From Porites lobata (taxonomy: Eukaryota > Cnidaria > Anthozoa > Scleractinia > Poritidae), in contig CALNXK010000083.1 of NCBI GenBank assembly GCA_942486035.1, positions 669,001-733,000 of the forward strand: 64,000 bases of DNA, written 5' to 3'. The notes beneath the pieces were generated by a model, which saw nothing but the letters and a program-made list of their open reading frames with translations, did not search any database and was not told the origin of the DNA. The position numbers and the translations under genes are program-made. Position 1 is the stretch's first letter. Every line of letters starts with the position of its first letter. Positions 1 to 12,600 of the stretch are shown one piece after another.

Positions 1-181
1 GGCTATTTTCTAATGGTTTTATTGTAAATTCGCGGCTATTTTCTTAAATTTCATGACGTAGTATCTTTGTTCCTTTGTTTTATTTATTTACTGTTATTGA
101 TTTATAATAGTTAGTCTTAGTATTCAACGTATTGTACAGTCCGTAATCCAGCCCTTGGGCTGCAATGGATTTTTAATAAAG

Positions 182-242
<61 letters not shown>

Positions 243-243
243 G
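1..243 (+). repeat. LINE-like 3' end with (ATCT)n tail
   Basis: The stretch ends in an AATAAA-type signal followed directly by about 15 uninterrupted ATCT units (182-243). Non-LTR elements commonly end in a microsatellite tail of this kind. No coding part of the element is present, so the family is inferred. It lies in the intron before the first visible receptor exon. Confidence 0.5.
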
Positions 244-462
244 ATTATACAGAAAAGCAAACTAAAAAAATTGAAAAAGGCGCTGATGAAAATGAAAATG
301 TAAAGAGACGCTAAGGAGGGGGCGAAAAATAACACAACGAATTGAACACCAAATCTTGCGCAAAGAAACTAAACAAAGGGTTACAGAAACTATAAGATTA
401 ATTAAAGTACGCAAAAAATGTTACAATTGGATTTTACACCCATTAAATTTTTGCTTTATTAG

Positions 463-653
463 ACAGCGACGACGACCCACAGATTCCCTGCTACTTTCCC
501 CTGGGGATGCAGAATGGTCAGATACCAAATGCCTCGATCACAGCCTCCTCTAATTTTGGCTCCGCTTACCGTGCACGGCTTTATACAATAGAAGAAAATG
601 GTAAACCTGGCGCATGGGTAGCAACGTTCGCAGATCCTGGACAGTGGCTGCAG
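463..653 (+). CDS. Exon: discoidin (F5/8 type C) domain, first third
   Basis: After an acidic DDD stretch, the frame gives CYFPLGMQNGQIPNASITAS, the classic opening of a discoidin domain (Cys, G-M-Q-N-G-x-I, then I-T-A-S-S), followed by an R-A-R-L and a G-A-W-V-A motif and ending at Q-W-L-Q. Acceptor TTATTAG at 462, donor GTTAGA at 654, phase 0 out. Discoidin domains bind glycans or lipids outside the cell. The exon enters mid-codon, so more coding exons lie before the window. Confidence 0.85.
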
Positions 654-3600
654 GTTAGAATGATGACATAAATGCTGTCTTCCTTCCTTCTTGTTGACTC
701 AGTCACGCTAAGGCACATCCAGAGTTTAAGTATTTCTGTCTCTTCCTCCTTCCTTTTATGTGAAGGACTTTTTTGGCTGTCTTTTAACATTTCCACTTTC
801 ACCTTATTCTTCAGGTTGACTTTGGGGCTTTAGTCATGGTAAGAGGCCTAGCCTCGCAAGGAAGACATGAAGTTGCACAGTGGGTCAGCAGTTTTGTGCT
901 TTCACACAGTTCTGTAGCAACTAACTTTAGGTTCTATCAGTTGAATCAGACGGTGAAGGTAGGTTATATGAAAATGAGCATTACTGTACACCAAAACATT
1001 CCGCTCGAAACTTGAGTTCACCCTTTATCTATCATCTCTTGTCTATCATTTCTTGTTTCTAACTTACCATGTTTTCTACCGGACGTGATATTGAGTGCAA
1101 GTCTTTACTGAGCGGTCATCCTTGTGGAGGGTAAAAGTGGCCGCTTAATATGGTTGTGTTTTAAAGTGATTTACTAGCAATTTTGTACGTCGGGACTCTA
1201 ATAACGTAGAATGGAGTGTGGCAGCTAAATGGACCTCGGTGAAAACTTTAGCAGTAAGGTGCGGTAATTAATGGCCAGAAAGGGAATACCTCATATCCCG
1301 TTCAAACGTACTGTCACTCCTTTTTGAGTTGGAAGTTTGATTGGTCTCACACAAAAGTATGGCTGTATTTGATATAACTGTACCCCACAGCATGCTGCTG
1401 CTAATGCTCGCGTCGAACGGACTTTTCTGAGTCGGCTTTTGCTTCAAGTAATGTATAATATCGAACTTTGCATCTATTTTAGATTTTTCCTGCCAACAAC
1501 AACCAGAACACGGTGGCTATTAATGCTATTAGCCCGCCAATATTGTGCAGGTATCTTCGTGTTCATCCACGGTCCTGGGTTAACGAGATCGCGCTGAGAA
1601 TTGAAATATACGGCTGCCTAGCAGGTGATTTTTGTTCATTATTCAACGTCGATTCAACTTCAACTTCAACGTAAACGAAATGAAATGTACTCTATTATAA
1701 CATATTTCTTTTTAGTAAACATGGATATTGAGAGGATTGAAGACATGGGATGCTATTTGGACACCCCTGACAGGGCCATTCCATTGTTGGAGGCAATAGG
1801 TCCACAACTGGATGGTAGTTACATGCAGAGGGCAGCTGCCATTAGACGTTGCGCAAACGCTGCTCATCAACTAAAAATTGATGTGTTTGCGGTACAAAAT
1901 GGAGGTCAGTGCTTTGGAGGACCTGAAGCTAATCTTAGTTACAACAAATACGGGAATTCCACCCGGTGCGCAAATAACGGTAGAGGGGGACCTTGGAGTA
2001 ATCAAGTCTTCAAGATTAACCGTAAGTGAATCGATGAAAGCATGCCTGTACGAGAAATCAGAGATTTTAGTTATCTTAAACGGACATACACATTTACGTA
2101 GTTAGCTTCTACGTTTTATCAATGAATGAAATTGTTTTTTTTCAGCATTGTTTGATAATTTTTCTTAGACGTTTTTCTTATTTATTACTCTGACTTGTAC
2201 ATGATGTGTATTGTACTGCTCTTTTGATCATTGTCCCAGGCTTAATCTTTTCGCAAATGCGTATGTGCGTCGTTAACTGTGATGATCTTCTTTAGCTTTA
2301 CAATTATTTCTTCATTCCACGGTTCCAATATGAGGAATTCATATATTCATCATTTCGTCCTCATCTTTAACGGGTTGGAAACTAAAATTTGATAGCATTT
2401 TGTTTTGAATAAGGGTATGGGCATGATTTTCAGTTGAACATGCCTAGCGAGCGTAAAAACCGCATCCAGTCTGAGGATTAATGAGAGAAGGAAAATTTTA
2501 TATATTTAGGCATGACAAAATTCAAGGGAACATTGGTACTTAGAAATAACATCTCATAGGCATGGAAAAAATGGGTTCATGCCCTCGCAGCCCAAAATTG
2601 ACCCAGCTAAAATTAGGTCCCAGATCTCTCACCGGGTTGATAATTCATTCCCAGTTTTTGCTCCTCTGGTTTGACATGCCGGGCATGCCGATCGTGAAGC
2701 CACTTGGTTTGGCATGCCCGGCATGACAGGCAAGAAATTGGCATGCCCAGCGAGACTGATTTTGATGTTCGCTTCAGCATCATATCCTGAGAATCACATA
2801 TAATCGCCAAATATATCTTAGGGAGCTTAAAGTTACAGGTTTCATGCCTGGCAATAAATGCAGATTATAACAAAAAAAAGTCATGTTTGTCACAACGTGT
2901 GTCACGGGATCGACTGGCAAAACTGAAGACAGAAGCCTGGATTTATGAATAAAAAGTTCAACAAAACAACATTATTCATGCATAAAATAGAATACATAAC
3001 TTGCAATCAAAGATTAATCCTTTTATTTCAAACCGATATTGACATTTCTGGGTCCAGATTTAAATTTGATCGCGGAAAAGCGTCTTAAACAATAAGATAA
3101 CAAATCTTCTCAGTATAAACTTATCCATGCTTAAATTTTATCGCGTCCGAAAGTTTCCCGGTCAACAGCATTAAAAGACTGGTGAAAATTAGGCTTACCA
3201 GGTCGTTCAAGTCAGTACGAGAGTACGACGTTAATACTGCAAAGATGTTCTGCTTTGGTGAATTTGGACTGCCTTCTCAGAGAGATTTTGCTTAGGTTTT
3301 CAGTGCGCTCCTTGTCGGCTATGCGAATCTCGCAAACTGTTTTACTCCTTGCTGACGATAGTCCTTTGAGCAACGTCATCTGCGTCATCCGAAGATACCC
3401 CGAGCACGCACGAAATCGACCGAATTTCCGCAGAAGTGTTTTCGGATGACGATGAATGTCTTTTTTTTTCTGCGGTGCATGGTTGAGATGTTGGTGAATG
3501 CTGGACAAGAAATGGATTCTGCGAGAGACTGTAAGTACAAATTTAGTATTAATTTGGTAACGAAAAAGCCTGAATATCGAACAAATCCCGTGAATTAGCC

Positions 3601-6600
3601 TTTTGGCATTCAGTTTATCTTGCTGTTGAGCATGCCTAAGAACTCCGGCATAAGTGGTTGTCAACTCGTTCACTTCGGATTGTTTCTGTTTGTATGTCTT
3701 GTAATCTTCTTCTGCTTTAAGAAGACTAGAGAAAACTTCAAAAATAAGACGCCAAAGATAAAAAAAAAGTCAGATCTAATTTTAAAGCTCGAGTATAATT
3801 ATTTTTGTCACTACGGTCAGTTATTTTTCACTGTTGTACTGGTAAACTTTTACTTATTTTGCAAAATAAGATTTGCATAGTTTGACTGTTGTTTGAAAGA
3901 CAATCAAACGGATAGTTCAAAACCACAATCACATTTTGGAGTATTTAAACAGAATAAAAATATCCGTGAAAAATCGAAAAAATAGGGCCAAAATAAGATT
4001 TGGAAAATTTTCGACCTTTTTTAAAAAAAAAAATGAACATGCTGCAGGTGTCAATGCAAAGTTGTGAACAACTCAATATTTTCCGAAAGATATTTTTCCG
4101 AAAGTCTCGGTGAATGTGCGTTTAGGTCCACAAAACTAATTTTTCTTTTGAACATCTCATCCACGCAAAGACTTAAGTCTTACATTGCTTGTCTACGAGT
4201 GTACTACAAAATGCTTTGCTACAGTAAGCCTCTGAGAGGCGATTCTGGTAAATTTATAGGGCGCTAAAATGCAAATAATTCTAAGCTTAAACAACCTGGC
4301 TGGGTCCGACTTTTGAATTACAAAATGTTCACGTTTGCCGGCTCTACTTTAAATGAACATGGTTTTTGAAATGATTTTGTACTATTTTAACCCGAAAATT
4401 ATGATTGGCTTATAAAGCTTTTAAAACGGACGAAAACTAGGCTGATAAACATGTTCAATGTAAAAAACTAAGATTTAGTCGCTTTTTCAACTTTGCTTTG
4501 TGGGCCGAAAAATTTACCTTTACGCAAAAACAAAAGCAAACAATGAGGCTTTTATTCGACATATTTTCTGAGAATTTTATCTGATCAATTTAATGTCACT
4601 AGCATTGTTTTCGTATAGGAATTTTCCTAATTATATGAGCTTTTAATTTAATAATTTTGATACTCTATAAACTTCTCATTTGATAGCTTCACTTTTTTAT
4701 ACACCGATTGAGAAACAAATTCGCTCTCGTTAAATCCTATTTTATGACCAGTTTATTAGAACTCTAGGTAACATACGAAATGATGTAACCGGACAGGCCT
4801 TAACCTTTGGTCCTAATTTATTTTTTCTTCACAACCCCTAATCAGTTGACGGGCCGTGAGAGAATATCGCCACAAAAAGGCGCGAAAAAGTTTTCGCTGA
4901 GTTTCCTTTACATATTCCGGCTTTATATGGGTCTACACCTTACCTGCTTAAAAAGGAAACTGTTGTTCAATTAAGTGTCAGTCAAACTCGGTATAATCTT
5001 GACTTGCAAATCCACAGGCAAAGGTTTATTTCGCAGTAGAAAAGCGTGTAAACATCATCGAACAACGCATTGTAAATTGGCTAATTTGAAACCACGTTTC
5101 TTTCACTTTATTTACCATCATTTTATCTCAATTGCACACTCTTGTGAAATCAGCCTCAGACAATTAGTTGCGACCTTTAACAGACTCAACAAGCCAGTAT
5201 GAAAATATGTTAAGAGAAACTGAGCTCTACATGTTCTATTTCTTTTTTTCATATTGCCCTTGCATGTGTTAACATTCCATTTCTTTTTTGTTACAGGTAA
5301 CTTCCAGACATGACGAGGAGATAATTACTTTTCTAGAGAGCAATTCTTTGATACTGTCAGTTATTACTGACTTACTTTGAGTTAAAAACAAAGAACACAG
5401 ACACTGGTAATGATACAAAAACATTAATCCCTGGCAAGCCTACAAAACAAGAAAGAGGAACTCAGACTCCTTATCAAAATGTGAAACAAGATAAAAACAG
5501 CTTTTCTAACGTAGGGAAAATTGCGTTAGAGAGATTTGTAATTGCAACGTTATATTCAAGCACATTGCATTGTCAAACATCATAATTTACTGAATAATGA
5601 ACAGTGATTTTGGGGCTTAGCTCAGTTTGTAATGAACTTTGAAAGATATTCTATAACCTTGTATTTTTAAAAGCTTTCATGGAACATAGATGCATTTTAT
5701 TATACAATGAAAATAGTCTCTGTCTCTCTTTTTACTGATTTCAGTCAATTCCGTTTTATTCGCAATGTGAAATGGGAATCCTATTAAAGACTCATTAAAA
5801 GGGGTGAGGAGTTTTTACAATCCCCCAACAGGTCATCTCCACGATGACGTTGTTTTATTACTACGGCAGAATCCCTCAGGGTTTTACTTTCCTGTGAAAA
5901 TTAGAGCTTTTGTTATTTAAACTTCGCTGGGACAACCAAATCTATGAAAATGAAAGGAATAGCAATGACGTCATCGTGTAACCGTACATCAAAAGATAAG
6001 CAATGTGATCTGTTTAGTTTTTTTTTTTCTTTTAGCCAAGCTTAAAATATCTGTAGATTCAAGGAATTATAACCTGAGCGTTGAGAGCATGCCAGAGACC
6101 GATTTTGGCATGCCCGGCATGACCCCGACCATGGCACGCCCGGCATGCCGGGCATGTCAGAAAATTTGGCATGCCCGGCATGCCGGAGATTTTGCTGGGT
6201 ATGAATTACTTAATACTAGAACCTAGGCTTCTCGCGGCCTGGCTGAGAAGGCCACAGAACCTCAAATTATGCTTACAAGGCATGCGAAATTCTGTTGCAT
6301 GCCAATTTCAATGCAAAACCACTCTGGGGCCATCCCCTCTATTACCAATGAGCAAATCATTGACGATAGGCATGGGAAAAATCCTTGCATGCTAACCAAC
6401 ATTGAAAACGTAGCAGAAATGTCCTCAATTGCTGAGTCATGCCCTAGGCGAGGCTTTAAAATACAGAATTTCCTGACATGGATGAGGGAATTTTCCGTAA
6501 ACAGCATGTGATCATGCCGGCTAGGACGTATTGCCTTCGTATTGTCCCTTTTTACAGCTAGCTAGGCTCATTTTTAGGTTCCATGGCCTGAAATGACGAA

Positions 6601-9600
6601 AAATTCATGCCCTAAATGTAAAAAGTCCAAAAACGTCCTCGAAATTTTAGTTTCCAAGCCGTTTCTTTCCGAGGTATATCACGAACCAATTTAATGACCA
6701 GCTCCCAGTTGGCTTGCTAGCTCAATTTGTAGAGTGCTGCACCGATATCACAGAGTTTACTCACTGGGTTCTAATCCCGGAAAACCTGAATTCGTTTCTT
6801 TTCGCAACGGCATAAGTTGCCTCTTTAAACTGCGATGATGTTCTTTGCATTTATTTTTTCATTCCGCGGTTCCAATATATGAAATCCATATGAATTTTAT
6901 GAATTTTTAGAATTTTTTATATTATTTAATATATTAATCCGTTATTTCGCTGCATTGCGGTACCTCCTCCCTGCATGAGCTAAGGCAGTGTCGTAAAATG
7001 CAAGTAACTTTACAAGCTACAAAGAAAGGTCGTATTGTGAAGTTTTAATTGAGAGCACGAAAGAAGCAAATACGCCGAGAGCAACTCAAGTTTCTTGAGT
7101 GCCCTTCAAGCTTTCTTAGTGCATCCATAACTAGATATGAGCACAACTAAAAGCATGAACCAGTTCTCTTAAGAATATATAACAAAAACGCTTGCTTTTT
7201 GATTAACTGCAAAATTCTCGTAAGACTCGGCACAAAAAAACAAACGCTTCTATCGATTGTTTATAAACACGCCAAAATCGTCTATTTTGAAAGAAAATTG
7301 TTTTTCTAAAACTGACAGTGAAAATTTGCTTATATAATGCAGTAATGTAAACTAAGTAGAAACAAAGGTAAAAGAGTCTTGAAGTCTCGTACGAAGGCGT
7401 GGAGTATGGTTTGAATTCGTGAAACGATATTTATGTTTTGCTCCGTAAAATCCAGAAACTTGTTGTTTACGAAGACGACAGTCGTCCTACGTTATATTCA
7501 TTTACAAACAATAGAAGAAGTCTTACATGTACTGTACTGGTCATTAAGGTTTTTTGAGGTGACCTGGCAGCAATTGTTTTTGTGAGTAATAAATTTATAT
7601 CTTTTTGTAAAATGTGTCTTGTTATTGCAAGATAACCGGATTGTTCGGTTATAACGAATTTGCATAATTCTTCGCTGTTAAAAACGGAGGACACTTTACA
7701 CAAATGGGATATCCCCCGACACACACCAATTTGTGGTCTTTTCCAATCTGAAATGCCAGTCTTTACGGCAGACTTTTCAACGACTCAAGCTCTAATTTGC
7801 CGCGAAATATCTTCAACACTTTTGTTGGTGGTGTTAGTGGCTAGAAGTTCATTTCCAAGAATGATAGGAAGCTCTACAACATTGTCTCCGATTATTGCAT
7901 GGAGACTTCGTTCAGAAAAAGAAACGAAAATCCAAGTTTCATAGACACAACTGTACACGTCATCTTATTTACGCACGGGCGTGTATAAGGAGAGATTTTT
8001 TCATACCGACTCAACTTGATAGGACTTATTTAGGGTAAGAACTCGCCGTAGGATATATACCAATTTTTTCTGATGTTAACTATCCAAAGTTTCATCATTT
8101 TTGTTATAAAATTGGCTACCATGTCATCTTTTTCGCGCCTGTGATCAAACACGTGCTGTGAGTGGTTTGAATAGCTTCAAATACTTCCCCGGTGAATTTC
8201 ATTCCAATAAGATTGCTAAATAATACATCCCTATTTTTAAAACGTGTTGATTTAAAGACGTTGAACAAAAGCAGCCAAAATAACAAATGCCGGGCAGAAA
8301 TATTTAATTTATGCAAATGCATTATGCAATACGGCTATCCATATTAATGAAATTTCACATTTAACCGGCTGCACAAGAGGAAAAAATTGCTCGAGTGGAA
8401 CTGCAACGTGACATATTTGGCATTGCGGATAATTTTTACGGAATTGTAAACTGACTGGTAAGAATTAATTGTGTTTTTTGTGACTCCTTTCGCCCATTCC
8501 TTCTTGAAATGGTATCATGGACGCGGTTTGGTGCTATCTCTGGTAGAAAACTTCATATTTCGTTTTAAAATAAGTTCTGACCGGTCGACGGTTTTTTGCT
8601 TGGTTAAGGACGAGAATTTTTTGGAACCTTTTCTGTCTTCGAGAGAAACACTATGTCAAATTTTTGACTTTTCATTTATTTGCAAATGGTCTGTTTTACA
8701 GTTACAGGTGCAAACGTGGCTGAAGTTGACCTTGTTTTGATACAACCCTTCCTCCTTTATCATGTAAATCACCTTAGTTGTTCTTATACCAACTAGTATT
8801 ATTTAGCACGAAATTCAGAAGAAAAGGAAAGAGGTTTGTATCAAAACAATGTTAACCGTCAGCCTCACTTTCACTCAGAGGCTAGGGTACTAAGCTCATA
8901 ACTGTAAAAATTTAATGGTCTATTAGGAGAACCGTTTTATTAAAAAAATTCATGTTTATTGGTATTCTCTATCGAAAATGTTCATCCCAATCAGTAACCC
9001 ATTGCTTCAGCCATCCAACTCTTCCCCTGAGGTTGAAATCAAAACACTCCCCTGACTTTTCAGTTTGCTGAGTTATATCGGGTATAAAGTTAAGTTAGTT
9101 ATGCCCACTGAATATTAATGAGTCTTTGAAATAGTCTTCATTAGACGTTTAATCTTTGTACAACAGGAAGATGCAGTTCTTCTGATGAATGGTGTGGTTG
9201 GATTACGCATGACAATGCAAGTACAAGGTGGAGGTTAAACTTGGCGGAAGACTTGTACAGGGCTAAATCCTCAATTGATACACATTGGGGTTTGGCGAGG
9301 GGTAAAAATATCTTCATGAAGCTGTAATTATAAAGCACAATGAAAATCATGACATTTACAGGTTATTATTTTTTTCGTGACAGGAAGTTCGCATGATAGA
9401 CGATACGTACTTGAAACAATTGGAGATGAAAGAGATGTTCAAATAACTAAGTCAGTTACGACCCTTAAGAAGATTACTGAACTGACGTTATGTTACTGGT
9501 TACAGGACAATAATGCTTCCTTATCACTGTTCTATACGTCAGAAAAGAATATAGCATCTTTTAGTCTGCAGCAGAATTTTACGGGACTATACTTTGCTGT

Positions 9601-12600
9601 CATGGAAACGAATATGTGAGTTTTTTTAAATAAAATTTTAAATTATTCTATTTTATAACCATTAAAAGAACGCCGGTTCCTTTAATTTCTCTGTTGGTAT
9701 ATAAAACGTTACATTCGTCCCCCATTACTTGACATAATTTGCTAAGGTGATCAGTGGCATAACAGTTTTTCAGCAGGGCTTGCATAACTCCAAACAAAAA
9801 CACCTCAAGAGTAACTTTAATACTAGGGTATCTAAAAGATAGTAATGCTGCGGCACATTCTGTTCCGGGATTCTGTTGATACTGGCATTAGTTAGGCAGT
9901 GAGACTTAAAAGAATCAAAAATGACATTGAATGTCCTATTTACATGTTGGAAAGTACTAGAATAATTACTATCACTTTATAGAAAGAACTCGTAGGAACG
10001 TTGTTTAGAAAATGATCAAGTGGTTATCAACTCTGGTTTTCCCACAGTTAATTGTAGGAAATGATAGAAATTCAGATTGTTTATCGATATATTTAATATA
10101 CGGTGCACGATATTTTCTCTGGAAACACAATACTTTTCTTGCTGTTTATTGCACTTTATTAAGTATCAGTTATTTAGCTATATATTTATAGAAAACAACA
10201 ACACAAAGAAACGGAAAAAAAAAAGAAAGTAGGAATAAATAATTCGGTAGGACTCGAACCCGCTACCTTCGACTCGACGCGACTACACCTAACCACTACA
10301 CCGCAGAGGCGGATTACGTAATCTAAAGTAAAAGTCTTTTATTTTATTCCTTTTCCATGAAACTTCCGCCGGTAAGCTGATCACCGGCCGCATTAACCGA
10401 GCTATTAACGGTGAAAAAACAATGTAAACGCATCTTCGATGGCAATGAATGAATGAAAGAACATAATTATGCTTTTCAAAACGCCGATACACGTCCTCGT
10501 CTGCAAAGTAGGACACAAAACATATGTTTTGTTATCTCGATTTCCGCTGTTATTTTGAAGAGAATGGTCAAAATCACATCCATTTTCGGCTCATACAGTT
10601 TCTTAAGAATAGCATTGCATGTCATTTTCTCACTTTCACATCACCTTCTAGCAAGCTGGAATTTGTATATCCCCCGTGTTGCGGAGTCGAAGAGCATCTT
10701 CTCGTCAGGTTTAACACCTGGACGAGTCAAAGGCTCTTGAATTGAAATCCAATCCCCAAGTTAACCATCGTACTCATCTGAAAGACTCCTGTGTGTCTTA
10801 AAATTCGGTAAGACCTCTAACCGTGCTGTAGAAAATTTGCCACAAAGAAAACTCTAAGTCTAAGCAGCGAACGATGCACTCTCACCCACCGAACTTCCCC
10901 TTGTTTTTATTTGAGTTGCTCGTGGCGCAATGCACTCTGTTTAAATGCAATGCATTGTGGTAAAAAGTGTGGTTAAATGCAATGCATTGTGGTAAAAAGT
11001 GATGAATTCGAGAATTCGTCGCCCCTTATATATTTCCTTTAAATCTTGATTATGTTGCTGCTCGCTCCCTTCGGTCGCTCCGCAGCAACAAACCTTTGCA
11101 AAAACGTGGTATTCCTTTATCCTTTGTCACAGTTTATCTACTGTCTCTGCAAAAAAACAGTCGTGGAATCATCTGTGTGTTTCCTGGAGTTCTGGAGGAG
11201 GAATGTGGAAAATTTACCAAGATGGAAAACTCTCTGATATTGGTAGATGGCTCGCTCGTGAAAACATCATCTCAGGTAACACACAGCATCATTATATCCC
11301 TTAGGATCATTTTTCTGCATTTATGATTAAGATTCTGCTGAATTACGTGGTTGAGAAAGTGCAGTTTTGCTGACACGTTTCTCTTTTTGGTGCCACTATT
11401 AATTAGTTATCAAAAATTAAATCGCAGATACCAAGAAACAAATTATTAAGGAAACCAATTACGTTATTCAGTGGATAGTACTTTTCACCTATAGACCCAA
11501 TTGGACTTGTTTGCACTCCTCTAAAATTAAAACACCTTCTCGTTATTCCTTGAATTTAGCTTTATGGTCTTTGAAATTAAAGTGTTGAAGTAATTCAAGA
11601 TAAAAAGTATAGGGAATCTAAGGAAAGAATTCTGGAATATTAGGTCACGTAAAAATCAAAGCACGAACAATGAATTCATTCTTCGGAGAGCTACGTAATT
11701 GTTTAGTCCCTCCTTATTATGTTAACATTCATCTTCTATCTTGTGGTAACCACATCTACGCCACATTCCACGGACCCATTTTTCAATGTAGATGTTTTTT
11801 TTTTCTCATATATCACCCGCAGGTAAATTCATTCGCATAGAGACTCAGAGATAACTATCAACCTAGGGTACGATCTTCCACATATTAAGCTCAGAGTATT
11901 ATATACATGCAATATGTTGTTGTGTGTTATAGGAACAGGCACAATCCGCATATCGTTTCGGCAAATCAACGCGGGATCCATGTTCTCTAGACTGAGTGGG
12001 GTAAACATCTGGAACTATGAACTGCCATTGAGCGATATATACAGACTCTCTCTTGGATGTGGGGGAGTAACTGGAAATCTTCTGCAGTGGTTTGATCTTA
12101 GGAGTGAAGCAGAGTCGAACGGACAGGTGTCTGAGTTACAGGGCCCTTCCTGCACTTATCGAGATGGTAAATTGTTTAGCTGTCACTTACATTTGTCGTC
12201 TGTCGGATTTGCGTTTACTCAAAGATGTTATCTGTATTACTTTTAAATTAAGCTGTTTTGGGGGTCTGAATGGGGTTAACCGACTAGCGACAAACGGCGA
12301 AAAATATAACTGACTACCGACAAAACGAGAAAAAAAAAATACCGACTACCGACAGGAAAAATATTAACCGACAACCGACATGGTCCGACATTGTAGGGAT
12401 GTTTTTACTCAGAAATAAATCGTATTTTTTATTTCTCATTTTTATCAAATGTATGCGTGAAGGTAAATCACTTTAAATCCCCATTTCAACTCACTTGTAT
12501 CAAATGGTTATAAAACCTGGTTCGATTTCCGCGTTTTCCTGGCATATATAGAGGACTGCCTATTTCGTCCCAGCAGCTCAAGCTCATTTGGGACCGTTCA

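Noticed and set aside
3212..3673. 153-codon minus-strand open frame
   Set aside because: No recognisable domain, overlapping open frames on the plus strand, and no splice or promoter context; likely chance.
10243..10310. Functional tRNA gene
   Set aside because: Repeated with substitutions at 34119-34184 inside a larger repeat; stems are imperfect, so a SINE head is more likely.
11096..11326. Alternative frame across the pentraxin exon (C-V-F-P-G-V-L-E-E-E-C)
   Set aside because: It would join directly in phase from 9615, but only the other frame shows the W-N-H-L-C-V-S-W pentraxin strand, so a missing micro-exon is the better explanation.
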